From contig CALZFC010000017.1 in NCBI GenBank assembly GCA_945643635.1, positions 4,199,001 to 4,263,000 on the forward strand: 64,000 bases of DNA. The letters run 5' to 3'. The position numbers and the translations under genes were made by a program. The notes beneath the pieces are model-generated. The model did no database searches. It was not told the origin of the DNA and saw only the letters and a program-made list of their open reading frames with translations. The stretch is from Allodiplogaster sudhausi (Eukaryota > Nematoda > Chromadorea > Rhabditida > Diplogasteridae). Of the stretch, positions 46,452 to 57,599 are shown piece after piece; within the stretch, counting starts at the first letter, position 1, and the number at the start of each line of letters is the position of its first letter.

Positions 46452-46929
46452 GCAGCTTGTGGTAATGTTTACTCGTGAAAGTGACTACATGAAGTATATA
46501 GGAATTGAATAATGCTTGCGATAATGTAATTTAGTCGTGTAGGGGTGGGGACAGCTCACAATCAGCCTGTGAAGTAAGCTTTGATTGCTACGCTTTCTGG
46601 GATACGTGATACTTATAAACTTAATTAAATGTGTCGAAGGTTCCTATGATCTTAGTTATTTGAAAACAGACTCTCTAAAAGACTACGTCAAACCAGAAGT
46701 CACACATGTGCGTACGTCGTCAATGTGCGATAATCCCGATTGTAGTCACATGACAAACAGTCCCACCTAATATTTCACGTATACATAAATTAATTCGATT
46801 AATTTTTATAATTGCACTAGATTTTTTTGACGCCTTCCATTAGCGTTTTTTTTTGTTCAGTCTAGACTATTTGACATTGTAAAATAAGATGGCAAAAATT
46901 ACATTGTTTCTCAAAACATGTTGTCACTG
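46452..46929. other. Upstream region of the str receptor
   Basis: Contains a short open plus-strand frame at 46585-46770 with no recognisable feature; otherwise AT-rich. Likely promoter side of the receptor, bounded by the LINE tail. Confidence 0.4.
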
Positions 46930-48350
46930 ACGAGAAGATTCAGATATAGTAATATTTATCGTTTATCTGGCTTGCATATTTAAGAGTAATAGGAGCAGCA
47001 TGTACAGGAGAAGATGTAAATAACGCAATCAGATAATAAGAGGCACACAACGGAGTGGCCAATTTGTGCATAAGGCACATTAGAGAAATAAGACAAAAAC
47101 TGAAAGAGAAACGAATGTAAAAATAAAAAAAGCTAATGATTTAGAGATAATATAGATCTTCTGATCAGGGCACGGACACTGGGTAGAGAAAGAGTGAACA
47201 ATTCGTCGGGGAGCTGATTCCATTTTTCAACAATCCTGTTGGAGAAAAAGTTCATGTACAGAATACTACGAAACTTAAATTTAGTCAATTTGAAACGGTG
47301 TCCATGCGTGATACTAGAGCAAGGAAAACGAAAGATCTGGTCAGCCTGGATACCATATATTCCCTTAACAATCTTAAGGGCAACAAATAAATCATTGATC
47401 TCTCGTCGAATTGATAAGGGTTCTAAGTGCACGTATTCTAGACGTTCGGGATATGTTAGAGATAATCCGCATCTAATGGTAAGAAAAGAGAGTCTAGTAA
47501 ATCGTCGCTGAACATTCTCGATTTGCTTAACAAGATATATTTGGTGGGGGGACCATACCTCCATGCAAAACTCGAGTAAGGGTCGTACATAGGCAACATA
47601 GAGACGAGTTAAAAACTTGATGTTACATGATCGAAAATTGCGCAAAATATGGAACGATATTCTAGTCGCTTTCTTACAAGTGGACTCAATATGACTATGG
47701 AATGAGAGGTCACTATTTATCTGGATTCCCAGATCCCTATAAGAATGAGTGATTGGTACCGGAAGAGAGTGGAGAGAAGGCTGGAATGGAGGATGGGCAG
47801 AGCCTACAGGCATGAACATGGTTTTCTTCAGATTTATCTGAAGTCCCCAGAGCGTTGACCAGTCGGCCAGGCAGTCGAGAGCACGCTGGAGGAGAACCGT
47901 GTCTGCAATTGTAAAAATTTTAGCATCGTCAGCATAGAGTGTACAGAAAGAACCTATTGGGAGACATTCAGGAAGATCATTTATATATAGTAGAAACATT
48001 AGAGGCCCGCAAACACTTCCCTGGGGAACACCGGAGGAAACGAGGAATTCGTTTGATAACTCTCCATCTACAAGAACGCGTTGCGTTCTGCCAATAAGAA
48101 ATGAGGACAACCATCGAAGTAGAGAACCTGAAATGCCATATGAAGAGAGCTTGACAATAAGATGGTGCAATGGGATGCTATCAAAGGCTTTGGAGTAATC
48201 AATAAAAGCAGCAGATACAAAAGAAGAAGAGTCTACAGCAGAGTGCCAAGTGGATAGGGAGGATAGGAGAGCGGAGGCGCAAGACTTTCTACTGCGAAAA
48301 CCATGCTGAGAAGGGGAACAGCGCATTGCGTACTCTGTGCAACACATAGC
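46930..48350 (-). mobile_element. Second 5'-truncated CR1/Jockey-like LINE
   Basis: An open frame of 404 residues at 47133-48347 encodes RT from the SQHGFRSRKSC block onward: AAFIDYSKAFDSIP, SSGVPQGSVCGPLMFLLYIN, the catalytic YADD and the C-terminal domain (LLEFCMEVWSPH), with stop TAA at 47133. The frame is unbroken, so the copy is young, but everything upstream of the RT core is missing. It differs clearly from the LINE in the GH31 intron. The 3' limit is approximate. Confidence 0.85.
47133..48347 (-). pseudogene. LINE reverse transcriptase fragment (open frame)
   Basis: 404 codons without a stop. It lacks the endonuclease and the N-terminal RT blocks, so it cannot be a functional LINE protein by itself despite the open frame. 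Confidence 0.8.
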
Positions 48351-48439
48351 GCATTTCGCACATACATATTATGGGCGCTGCGCTTCTTGTTAGTAGAGCT
48401 GTAGCATACTAGTGCTGAAAAAAAAAGGGAAATCGTCTG

Positions 48440-48725
48440 CGCCTTATTCACGAGGTCGAGGTGAGGAGCGAACGGAGGGAAGGGAAAACACGGAAGAGGA
48501 GGAAGAGGGAAGCTAACGAGCAAGAGGAGCGAGAGAGCGCGAGACCAACGAGCAAGAGGAGCGAGAGAGCGCGAGACCAACGAGCAAGAGGAGCGAGAGA
48601 GCGCGAGACCAACGAGCAAGAGGAGCGAGAGAGCGCGAGACCAACGAGCAAGAGGAGCGAGAGAGCGCGAGACTGACGCGCCTCGCCCGTCGCATCTCGC
48701 GCTCTCAAAGGAGCAGAAAAGCTCA
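48440..48725 (-). pseudogene. Remnant of a GH31-type first exon, expanded into a tandem repeat
   Basis: The sequence on either side (CACGAGGTCG...GGAGCGA(A/G)CGGAGGGAA and CTCAAAGGAGCA...AAAA(A/G)CTC) matches the first exon of the GH31 gene (about 25180-25355). Between them the GAGGAGCGAGAG core of the signal-peptide region has become a perfect tandem repeat (48519-48670). The remnant lies next to the truncated end of the LINE. No further GH31 exons were found nearby. Confidence 0.65.
48519..48672. repeat. 32-bp tandem repeat, about 4.8 copies
   Basis: The unit begins GAGCAAGAGGAGCGAGAGAG and continues CGCGAGACCAAC. Copies are identical. Because 32 is not a multiple of 3, each frame cycles through all three readings every three units. 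Confidence 0.9.
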
Positions 48726-48859
48726 ATTTTAATTGATAACACACGTTTCCCCTTCTTTCCGGGGGATCAGAAGGGATGCTTTCTTCGTACTCTCCACACG
48801 AATATAGTAAATGCCGTCTTCCTGGAAGCGGTAGAATAAAAATAGAGAAATCACAAGTA

Positions 48860-49440
48860 GTGTGACAGCATAGCCCATGATTATGGGGTCTAGAATATAT
48901 TCTAAGATCTTGTAAAAAGTAAATGTTCGGCCAATTTTTTTGCTCTACCGAATACATACAACAATTCGCAATATATTTTTATTTTGTGAACAAGAGTGCA
49001 TTTGGTTCGCTCGTGAGGACTGAAACGAAGCAACTATTTTATCACCGCATACAGGAATCGGGAATACCGTGAAAAATATATAAAAATAGAAACCAAATTT
49101 TACAACTTGACACAACCGCATTATGTGTATCTACTGTGGCAGAGAAAGTGCTGCTTTGGTGCGTGTCATGAGGAAGCGTTTTCTACCAAAATTAATGATG
49201 CAGATTATACAGCAAGAAGATACACCGTTTGAGACGGGATAAAGATGAGAATGCTACTAAATTGTTGCCTTACAATTAGAACATTACCATCATTCATAGT
49301 TTGATTACTTAGATATAGCATTCCTATTCATGTACTATGCACGATTTCATGGGACTCGTAACTGTAGCGAGAAGAGAAGAAGCAGACAATATCGCCATAA
49401 CTATTATATGGCATAGTAATAAATACTTATACAAAGATGC
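48860..49440. repeat. Duplicated non-coding block, copy 1
   Basis: Closely matches 53796-54355 in the same orientation (shared TTTTTTTGCTCTACCGAATA, TTCGCTCGTGAGGACTGAAA, GGCATAGTAATAAATACTTA). No protein-coding potential was seen. Confidence 0.85.
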
Positions 49441-50349
49441 TACATCTCTTCACCCTTACTACTGCATCGAAGTGTTTTTTCTTCAACATCTATATTTCAC
49501 AAGTGTTTTTGACCCAGGTGTATGGCGATTTCGCGATCGCAAATGTTTTTTTTCTTGTGTGAGATAATAGTTCTTACTAGCTCATTTAGTCTGTATTATA
49601 AGAGTTGCTGGTGCATTACAATGCTGGTGAGCTGCTCTTGTGTTGTTGCTTCTTTCTCTTGGGAAGCTTGTATAACTAGCACGGTGTTCATTTTGTGCCC
49701 TTGAAAACGCTGATTTTTTCCTTTCGTGCTTTTGTTTTTTCTTCCCCTTTTGTTATTTTCCCTTTAGTAAGGCTAAGTTCCCTTTACACTCTTGTTTAGA
49801 CCCGTCCCTTAGCTTTCCATTCACCGTTAGATAACATTCTTGTTGCAAGTAGCTGTTTTTTTGCTCTAGGCGAATATCCGAAAGGAAAATGATTAATATA
49901 AAGTGTGCTTCAGAATTATGTATAATACACAGTGCAATCTACAAACTGAGGGCATATTAACAGAAGATGAATAGTCATATTTACAAATAGTGCCTAGTGC
50001 ACCTAACGAAACAATCCTGCCAGTTAGCCTTCCTGCGCGCTTTTGGAAGGCTAATTGACATGCGTGCTGACAGGCCTTCCACAATCCTGTCAGTTAGCCA
50101 ATTTTCATTTACAGAGGCGTTCATCTTCGATGTGCACGGATCTACACACATTTTTTTGTTTATTGAAGGAAAGCATGGCTAATTAATTAAAGATGGCAGA
50201 CTCTGGTAAAAATCTAATTTCACGTGATACTTGTCCAAAATTGACAATATTTTGCAAAAAAGGTTCGTTAATGGTACGACTAGTATCAGTAGAGTAGCTG
50301 TTTTTGCACGCAATTCCGTGGATCTCCGCTATCTCTGGAGGAAACACAG
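49441..50349. other. Non-coding region
   Basis: AT-rich. It contains CCTGCCAGTTAGCCTTCC and an inverted/direct set of CTGTCAGTTAGCC motifs at about 50020-50100, perhaps an old small element. No gene was recognised. Confidence 0.4.
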
Positions 50350-50692
50350 ATCAAGAGACCATTCTGCGAAGAAATATTTCCCTCTACATTGACCCCTACA
50401 TCTGCCGTTCCCACTTCGACCCCAACGACTACCACTTGTCACGCGTCCACTACCATGGACTCCATCGATCTGTCGGAGGATGAGGAGGATGCGGTGTTCA
50501 TCGAGCAAGACGAACGCGAGACTCACGAGTCGTCCGCATTCTTTCCTACCTTGGAGGTAGGCCGAGACTTCTTCCTACGTAACGAACCGATCTTTATAAT
50601 ACTTATTGTATTTGCAGCATTTAAAAGACTATTTCGTTAAAAGTCTACTTCTAGTTCGTGTCGAGACCATGCGAGTTGTTTCCCGTGATACG
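50350..50692 (+). CDS. Acidic Ser/Thr-rich protein fragment, two exons
   Basis: Two phase-0 exons with good splice sites, 50350-50556 and 50618-50692. The first encodes a Thr/Pro/Ser-rich stretch followed by an acidic one (MDSIDLSEDEEDAVFIEQDE); the second begins HLKDYFVKSLLLVRVETMRV. Neither a start nor a stop exon was identified. It could be a gene fragment or part of a gene whose other exons were not recognised. No family was recognised. Confidence 0.45.
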
Positions 50693-50785
50693 GTAAGAAA
50701 GCGGCGGCAACCGAGATCTTGGAGTAGAAGATTACGGAAGTGAGCGTTCAGTAAAAGAGTGATGGTACTCAAAGCAAAAATTTTT

Positions 50786-51012
50786 TTAGCGAGTTTTATT
50801 AAAAGAAAATGTTTGTATGCCGTCATATATATTTAGCAAAGAAGAAGCAAAGCTCGCGCGAACCCATCGAGGCATTGAACGAGGATAAAGGCGTATGAAG
50901 TGAGCAGAAAGTTGATCCACCCACTTGGAGATGAGGAAGTAAGTAAGCAACTCCAGGGTGAAACAAACACCTTGCAGCGTCACCTAGACGAGAGATAGAG
51001 AGAGAGAGAGAG

Positions 51013-51043
<31 letters not shown>

Positions 51044-52985
51044 AAGTGAAATAGAGTAATGACAAAGTATCATTGTGATTATGCTCGCCTTCCTTGCCTT
51101 GTTTATTCGCATTACATGGGCATCTTTCTTTCCACCTTAATTTTCAGTCTTTGCCACCTCACGCCAGCGCAAGATAAAGACTGCAGGCAAAGCACGTGTA
51201 TTTTTTAAATGAGATAAAAAGTGCAAGTAACCTGTCTAATGAAGCTGCGCTCAACAGATCGAAGACGAGTGTTGTTTCCCTTCAATCGGATAAAAATATC
51301 ATTAAAATAACATGCACTCTCTTCCATTTCACAATTCACGCTAATTGCATTAATTGTCAGGATCTATGTATGTACATATTTGTGCACTTTAGATTAGGCA
51401 ATGCTTAGTATCTACACAAGTATTATGCAACTCAAGATGCCAACTGTTTGTGTGCTCTTTGCTCAGTAAATCGGCTTCCGAGACAATTGTAAATATCTAA
51501 CAGTGGTGGTCGCTCTTCTTCGGTAGAGATTCATCTTGATGAAGGTGGCCGAGTTGATAACGAAGACGATGCCCACGATGACCACGGCTCGGATGAACAT
51601 CGCGTAGTAGAGGTAGGTTGGGTTGCATGTCGGAGGGTAGTCCATCATCCATTTCGCTGCCGAGAACGTCTTCACGCAACCCCCTTTAAAATAATCACTT
51701 CTTTCTGGATTAGAGTGATATGGAGTTTATGTATGTATGTATTCAAATTATTTCAACGTTCACTCATTCTATGGACGAGTCCCATTCTAGCCACATTGTT
51801 CCACTAAAGCGCTTTCCCAGCTGCGTACATATGTGGTTTAGCACAAATGTACCGTCGAAATGACATAGAAGTGGACGCGATAATACATCACTGATCAAGA
51901 GTAAGTGCAAATGGATATTACAAGATAGAACAAGAGTTGCGGGAACGAATTATGCATAAAAGCTGCATTTTGCACACATACATATGTACATACATATGCA
52001 TATACCCACGGATTTGGCGATTTCCCGTATTTTTCTTGTTCACGATTGTACACAACTCTACGATAAAATTTATTTTTCAAGTCAATCTTTCAAATAGGCA
52101 TATTTTGAATCAGAGCCGAACCAGCAGGGAGAATGAAGGAGCCGGCAAAGGAGAAGATCGCAATGACAAAGACAAGACTGTGAGTGACTCTGTCGGTGAA
52201 GATTCTGCCGTAGCTCCCCGGGACGAAAATCGACGTAAATCTGAACATTTTATTGCAACTAAATATTTAGGAGGAAGTGCTGACAAAGATACCGTACCGA
52301 TTGACAGAGACAACTAAATGAGTGTAGATTGAGATGTCATAGCACATCAGCAAGAGCTGGCCAACTTTAGAAGAGTAGGCAACGTCTTGGAGGGGAACGA
52401 TGTTGCTGAAGAGAGAGAACGAAACAAATGTACGAAACATGTTTGTTATCCCATGACATGAACATGTGCCTCCGTCAATTCTCAAGAATCCCAAGAATAG
52501 TCGCATTAAAACAGATATAACAGTATACAAAGAGAGATAGGATTCGAAAGATTTTTAATCACTCTACATAATAAAATAGCGAAAAGCACATTGAATTCTT
52601 TCAACTTGGATCCAAATAGCTACTAACAAGAAGAGAGTGGGAGCAAAGTAGAAGCCCCAGCAGACAACGAAGACAGCCTGAGCAGTGGCTTCCAGCCAAA
52701 GGAGCCAGACAAAGAGAGAGCGGAGGGAAGGGGTGGTCGGCACCGAGACAGAGATGAAGGAGTTCGCGAGTAGATACAAGACGTCTGCACAAGGACAGTC
52801 CTTCTTGGAGATGTCGCAGAATTAATAACGTTTTTGTCTTCTTTTACCATACATATATATTTTTATCCTATGTAAAATAGTTGAATGCATACATTGTCTA
52901 AAAAGTCATTAAAAATAAAGTGAGAAGAAATGCTAACGACAAAAATGAGAATGGCAGCAGCATCCGAGTCACCGACAGTGGCCAT
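50786..52985 (-). CDS. Seven-transmembrane chemoreceptor, srx class
   Basis: Exons: about 52912-52985 (ATG at 52985, hydrophobic AAAILIFVV), 52628-52784, 52285-52405, 52122-52204, 51502-51683 and 50786-50983. From the second exon onward phases agree. Srx marks are GQLLLMCYDISIYTHLVVSV followed by NRY, GCVKTFSAAKWMMDYPPTC, TFIKM, and the C-terminal W..ASF...LNIYDGIQTFSFN ending at TAA 50786-50788. Family knowledge: srx receptors are nematode chemosensory GPCRs. The first exon does not fit the phase of the second, so a small exon may be missing from the model. Confidence 0.72.
50998..51056. repeat. (GA)n microsatellite next to the last srx exon
   Basis: Starts about 15 bp from the 3' splice site at 50983; (CT)n on the coding strand. 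Confidence 0.85.
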
Positions 52986-53393
52986 CGATGGAGAGAGAAG
53001 AATACGGAAGGAGCGAGAGATTCCTTTGATTTTGCTACTCTGGTCGAAGAACGACTTCTTCTCTCTCCCACAAGAAGATCGCCACCACCTTCTCAGTGTA
53101 GGAACGTGAAACTCACAACACATGACCCTCCCACAATCTTCCTGTAAACTCAAAATGAACGTCACAATGGGAACATTCCGAGGGTACTCTGTGGCCAAGG
53201 GTGGTCCCTTGGCTTTCGACAAGCTGCCTAGGCGACTAGAACTCCACGACACGACTCGACCTGTTCCTTTCAATCCTTACAACCCACTTTAGAATGTGAG
53301 AGATGCGAGGAAAGTGATACTTTAGAGAAAAAGGAAAGGAATACAATCAAATAATAAATACAGAACGATGCAATACAATCCCCAAGAACAATG

Positions 53394-53577
53394 GTCAAGT
53401 TTATTCTCAATAATAATAGTTTTTACTCCATCCATTTTCAATATACAGCTCAGAATAACAGGAAGAGATGTTACGATGAATTACTTTGAGCCCGAAACTC
53501 ACGATTAATTATTCTGAGCTGTATGTATATTGAAAATGGGTGGAGTAAAAACGATTATTATAGAGAATAAACTTGAC
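53394..53577. mobile_element. 184-bp fold-back element (MITE)
   Basis: Terminal inverted repeats of about 62 bp (GTCAAGTTTATTCTC... and ...GAGAATAAACTTGAC) flank a 55-bp centre. Both arms include ACTCCA(T/C)CCATTTTCAATAT and CAGCTCAGAATAA. No coding capacity. Confidence 0.8.
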
Positions 53578-53749
53578 TTTCTTCCCTCCAAACCTATAAC
53601 ATACTGCACAAGAACGATTTGAAAATTTTTTTCGAAAAAAAAAGCCATCGGATTTCTGTCTCTAATTGTAGATACAGAAAAGATTGTAGCTATATTGAAG
53701 TGATGGGCAATTGTACTGGTTCAAAAAACCCGCTCTTTCATGTGGTGAA

Positions 53750-53795
53750 GAGGTGTCAACGGCCCGGCCCCCTCGGGCCGGGCCGTTGACACCTC
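53750..53795. repeat. Perfect 21-bp GC-rich inverted repeat with 4-nt loop
   Basis: The arm GAGGTGTCAACGGCCCGGCCC (53750-53770) is followed by CCTC and its exact reverse complement (53775-53795). Similar GGGCCGGGCC sequence occurs at 27835-27855. Confidence 0.9.
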
Positions 53796-54355
53796 TGCCC
53801 ATGATGATGGGGTGTAGCATATATGCTTAAATCTTGTAAAAGTAAATGTTCGAGCAATTTTTTTGCTCTACCGAATACATACAATTCTCAAAATATTTCT
53901 GATATGAAAATATTTTGTAAGTGCATTTGGTTCGCTCGTGAGGACTGAAACGAAGCAACTATTTTATCACCGCATACAGGAATCGGCAATACCATGAAAA
54001 ATATACAAAAAAAGAAACATATTTTTACAACTTGACACAACCGCATTATATGTATCTACTGTGGCAGAGTGCTGCTTTGGTGCTTGTCATGAGGAAGCTG
54101 TTTTCATTCGAAATCTATGGCGCGGATTATACAGCAGGAAGATACACCGTTGGAGACGGGATAAAGATGAGAATGCTACTAAATTGTTGCCTTAGAACAT
54201 TCCATCATTCATAGTTTGATTATTTAGATATAGCTTTCCTATTCATGTACTATGCACGATTTCATGGGACTCGTAACTGTAGCGAGAAGAGAAGAAGCAG
54301 ACAATATCGCCATAACTATTATATGGCATAGTAATAAATACTTATACAAAGATGT
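53796..54355. repeat. Duplicated non-coding block, copy 2
   Basis: Direct repeat of 48860-49440. It starts right after the GC-rich hairpin, which is absent from copy 1. Confidence 0.85.
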
Positions 54356-54825
54356 TACATTACATATTCGTATTCAAAGATGTTACGCTCATAATACATA
54401 CATATGTCTCATGAGAATGTAAAATCGGCCTCAGTACTACTACCCAAAGTTGCAAGCCTTCAAACATTCGGGAACGTCTTTGAAAACCTTGTTGAGAGAG
54501 TGTTCGAGAAAGTAGAGATCATCAGAGGAAAAGGCAACAATGTCATGACAGAAAAATAACTTTAAATAGTAATTTCACTTCGAAGAAAATATGCGACACA
54601 AATGTGATTGACAATGGCAAAAATATGTTACAATTACAGCACCCCACGTGTAGATTGCAAAAGAACAAACAACGAACATATTTATCATAAACCAAACCAA
54701 AACAATAAATATATAGGGCCGAATGCAAGAGGAAGCTGGGTGGTGGGGCACGCTTGAATGTTGGGACCATGATATTGGGTCCCGACCGGAATAGCATGAG
54801 GGAGGGGAAGGGATTACGGTAGTTC

Positions 54826-57501
54826 TTATCCGCTGCAGGATGCCTTCTCGTCCGTTGTGTCCGAGTGCTGATTGGACATGGGAGAAGAGCGCGTGGATGA
54901 GCAGCCGCCGCCCTCGAGGTGGCGATGCTCGTTGTCGTACATGTGGAACCTTTGAATTTGCAAATTGTTCTTTATCAATTCAATTTTTCCACATCTTTTA
55001 TCTATTAACAGAACTGGTTGATGTTGAAACGACGAGAGATAATGAGAGAGGAGAGAATGAGAGAGTGAGATAGCTACTTAGATAGAGAGAGAGAGCGAGA
55101 GATAGAGAAAGAGAAAGAGAGAGAGAGAGTGAGAGGCAGAGAGAGAGAGAGAGAGAGTGAGAGAGAGAGAGAGAGAAAGAGAGAAATATCAATGTCTGAC
55201 ATGCCGCCAGCTTCATCCTCGATCATGACCGTTCCGTCGTCGTCTGAATCCGAGTCTGGCGACACGAAGACGACGTCCATCACGAGGTCGCCTTGCTGAA
55301 AGGCGAGCATTTTGCGCGAGTTCTTTTTTTTTACTTTTTTCAGCTAGTTACGTGGGTCATATGTCATAATATCAGAAAAAAGCATATTAAAATGTAAAGG
55401 AAAACAAAATAGATGCCTGGCTGGAGAGAATGTCGACGGCCTCCTGATGCTTTGCCTGGCGCAAGTCGAAGCCGTTCACCGCGAGGATCGCGTCGCCGAC
55501 GTACAACTGGCCACAGCTGCAATGATGATATTAATGCTATCTCGAATAATGCTATCTCGGTGTCAAGAGTCGTAACTCTGGTCATAGACAGCTCATAAGT
55601 TACGAAAGACGTAACAAATGCCAAATGTTCCTTATTTATCCGAGCGCACTCACCGATCAGCCGGCTGTCCGGGCTGAATCTCGGAGATGACAATGGGAAG
55701 GGCGTGCTCAGTGCCTCCCTAGAAAGGAAAAGTCTTTTTATAATCATAATTATCCTTTAAATTTGTTTTGAATTTTAGAAATGTTCTCGAAATTGCCTTA
55801 TCCAAGCAAGGTATAACTCTCCCGAACCCCTCCGATAGATTCTCAGGACCCTTCCTCCTCCTCACCGTGATGGAAATGCCGAGTCCCTCGTGCTGCTGCT
55901 TGACGAGCGTGACGCGGCGCGCTTCGCCGACTCCGCGGCGGCGGCGACGCGGCGGTCGCTGCTCGTCCGTCTGGCACGAAAAGTCGGACGCCGCGGCGGG
56001 CGCCGGAGGCGGCGCAGGAAGACGCTTCGTCTGGCCACGGCCACTAAAGGAGCCAACCAAAAAAAATCTCATTTGAATTCGCGCCGTTTTGCCTGATCGA
56101 AGGGCAATGTTTTACAGAGACTAAAGGTCAGGAATTTTTTTTATTACCATTGAGCCTTTTGCACCTTTAACAACGTCACTTACAGCATATTAGATATTAC
56201 TTTTAGTTTAAACATTTTCTCACTGTTTACATTTTATTTAAACTTTAAAACATTTTTTCAATTTATGCCTCACCGGCACGCGCGAATGACCGTCTTGTGG
56301 CGATGGAGATGAATCTCAGCCTCGAGCTGGTTCCAGAGTCTGTAAAATATGTGGTTATTGAATTATAGTGCGCCATCAATACGGTATCGAAATTCTTTTC
56401 TAATTTGCGGGCGGTTAATCAATTTGGAAAACACACCGATCATGCTCGATCCCGCGCATGTTGCGGCCAAGCAGCTGGATCTGCTGGATGCGACCAGCGA
56501 GCTCCTAAATAGGGGAGAAAATTATCGACTGAATTATCGATTTATGGTCATTCTTCGATGCCTTTTACAGAATGGCGACTAATAAGCGTTTGAAAATTGG
56601 GCAAAATTAATCGATAAGCCAATGATCTTTGTTGATATGAGATGGGAGTGAGATGAGAGAAGGCAAATCTTCACCTATTCACCCTCATTCATCCACATTC
56701 AACCAAATGGTAAAACCGGTATGGATTTTACCATTTGGGTGAATGGTTGAATATTGCTAATTTTCCCGAGAGAAACCTTGTCGAGATACTTGGCAGCGAG
56801 GCGTGCGCCGAACACTTCACTCTCGAGCGCCGTTACGAGGCGGCGCCAACTGAATTAAAGAAATTATCGCATTTTTTTTAAATATTATTATCCTTCCTCA
56901 TATTAGGAAAAGAGGCGCGAATTCAAAAGTGAGTTATCGGCTCACCGCTCGTTCTCCTTGCGCAGCACTTCCACCTCGCACTCGGCGCGCAGCGAGGGAA
57001 GTCGCTCGGCACGCAGCAGGCCAATCTGCGTCTCCTGCAACCGGAGTATACACTATGTAATTTTATAATATCGCCCTCACCATGTATATATTTTTAATAT
57101 TTATGTATATATTATCCATTAGTTAAAAATCATATATTAATTTTATACTTTCGCTCTCACCAGTTTCTTCTTAATCATGTCGCTTTCATGAGGCGCCGTC
57201 TTGGCGTGCAGCTGGCACTGCAAGCTGTGCACCTGAGAGCAGAGATTTCTTTGGATTATCCTAAATGTTGGTGGTTCTTTTAAATTAAATTTTTAAAAGA
57301 ACCAATTATTAAATAGCAACTGATTATTTATCGTTTGCTTGTATTTTTCGTTGAAAAAATAAAAAGGCGACTTCGACAAGAAGCTGAGCAGCCTCCTTCT
57401 CGCGGACGACCTGCGACGCTTGCGCAGCAAGAAGCTGCTCACGCAACTGTTCCGCATCACGTTCGGCTCTGAGAAGAGAGGTAGATTAAGAGAGAGAGCG
57501 C

Positions 57502-57548
<47 letters not shown>

Positions 57549-57566
57549 AGGGAGACAGGGAGAGAT

Positions 57567-57599
<33 letters not shown>

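Noticed and set aside
48519..48672. Regular tandem units resembling a CRISPR array
   Set aside because: The units are directly adjacent with no spacers, and the window is eukaryotic. It is a minisatellite.
52110..52317. Acidic plus-strand frame opposite the srx exon at 52122-52204
   Set aside because: The minus strand has an in-phase exon encoding a hydrophobic membrane segment (HSLVFVIAIFSFAGSFILPA), which fits the receptor.
55768..56096. Arg-rich plus-strand frames over the PDZ exon (also 41185-41424)
   Set aside because: Shadows of the GC-rich GOPC-like exon on the minus strand, which joins in phase with its neighbours.
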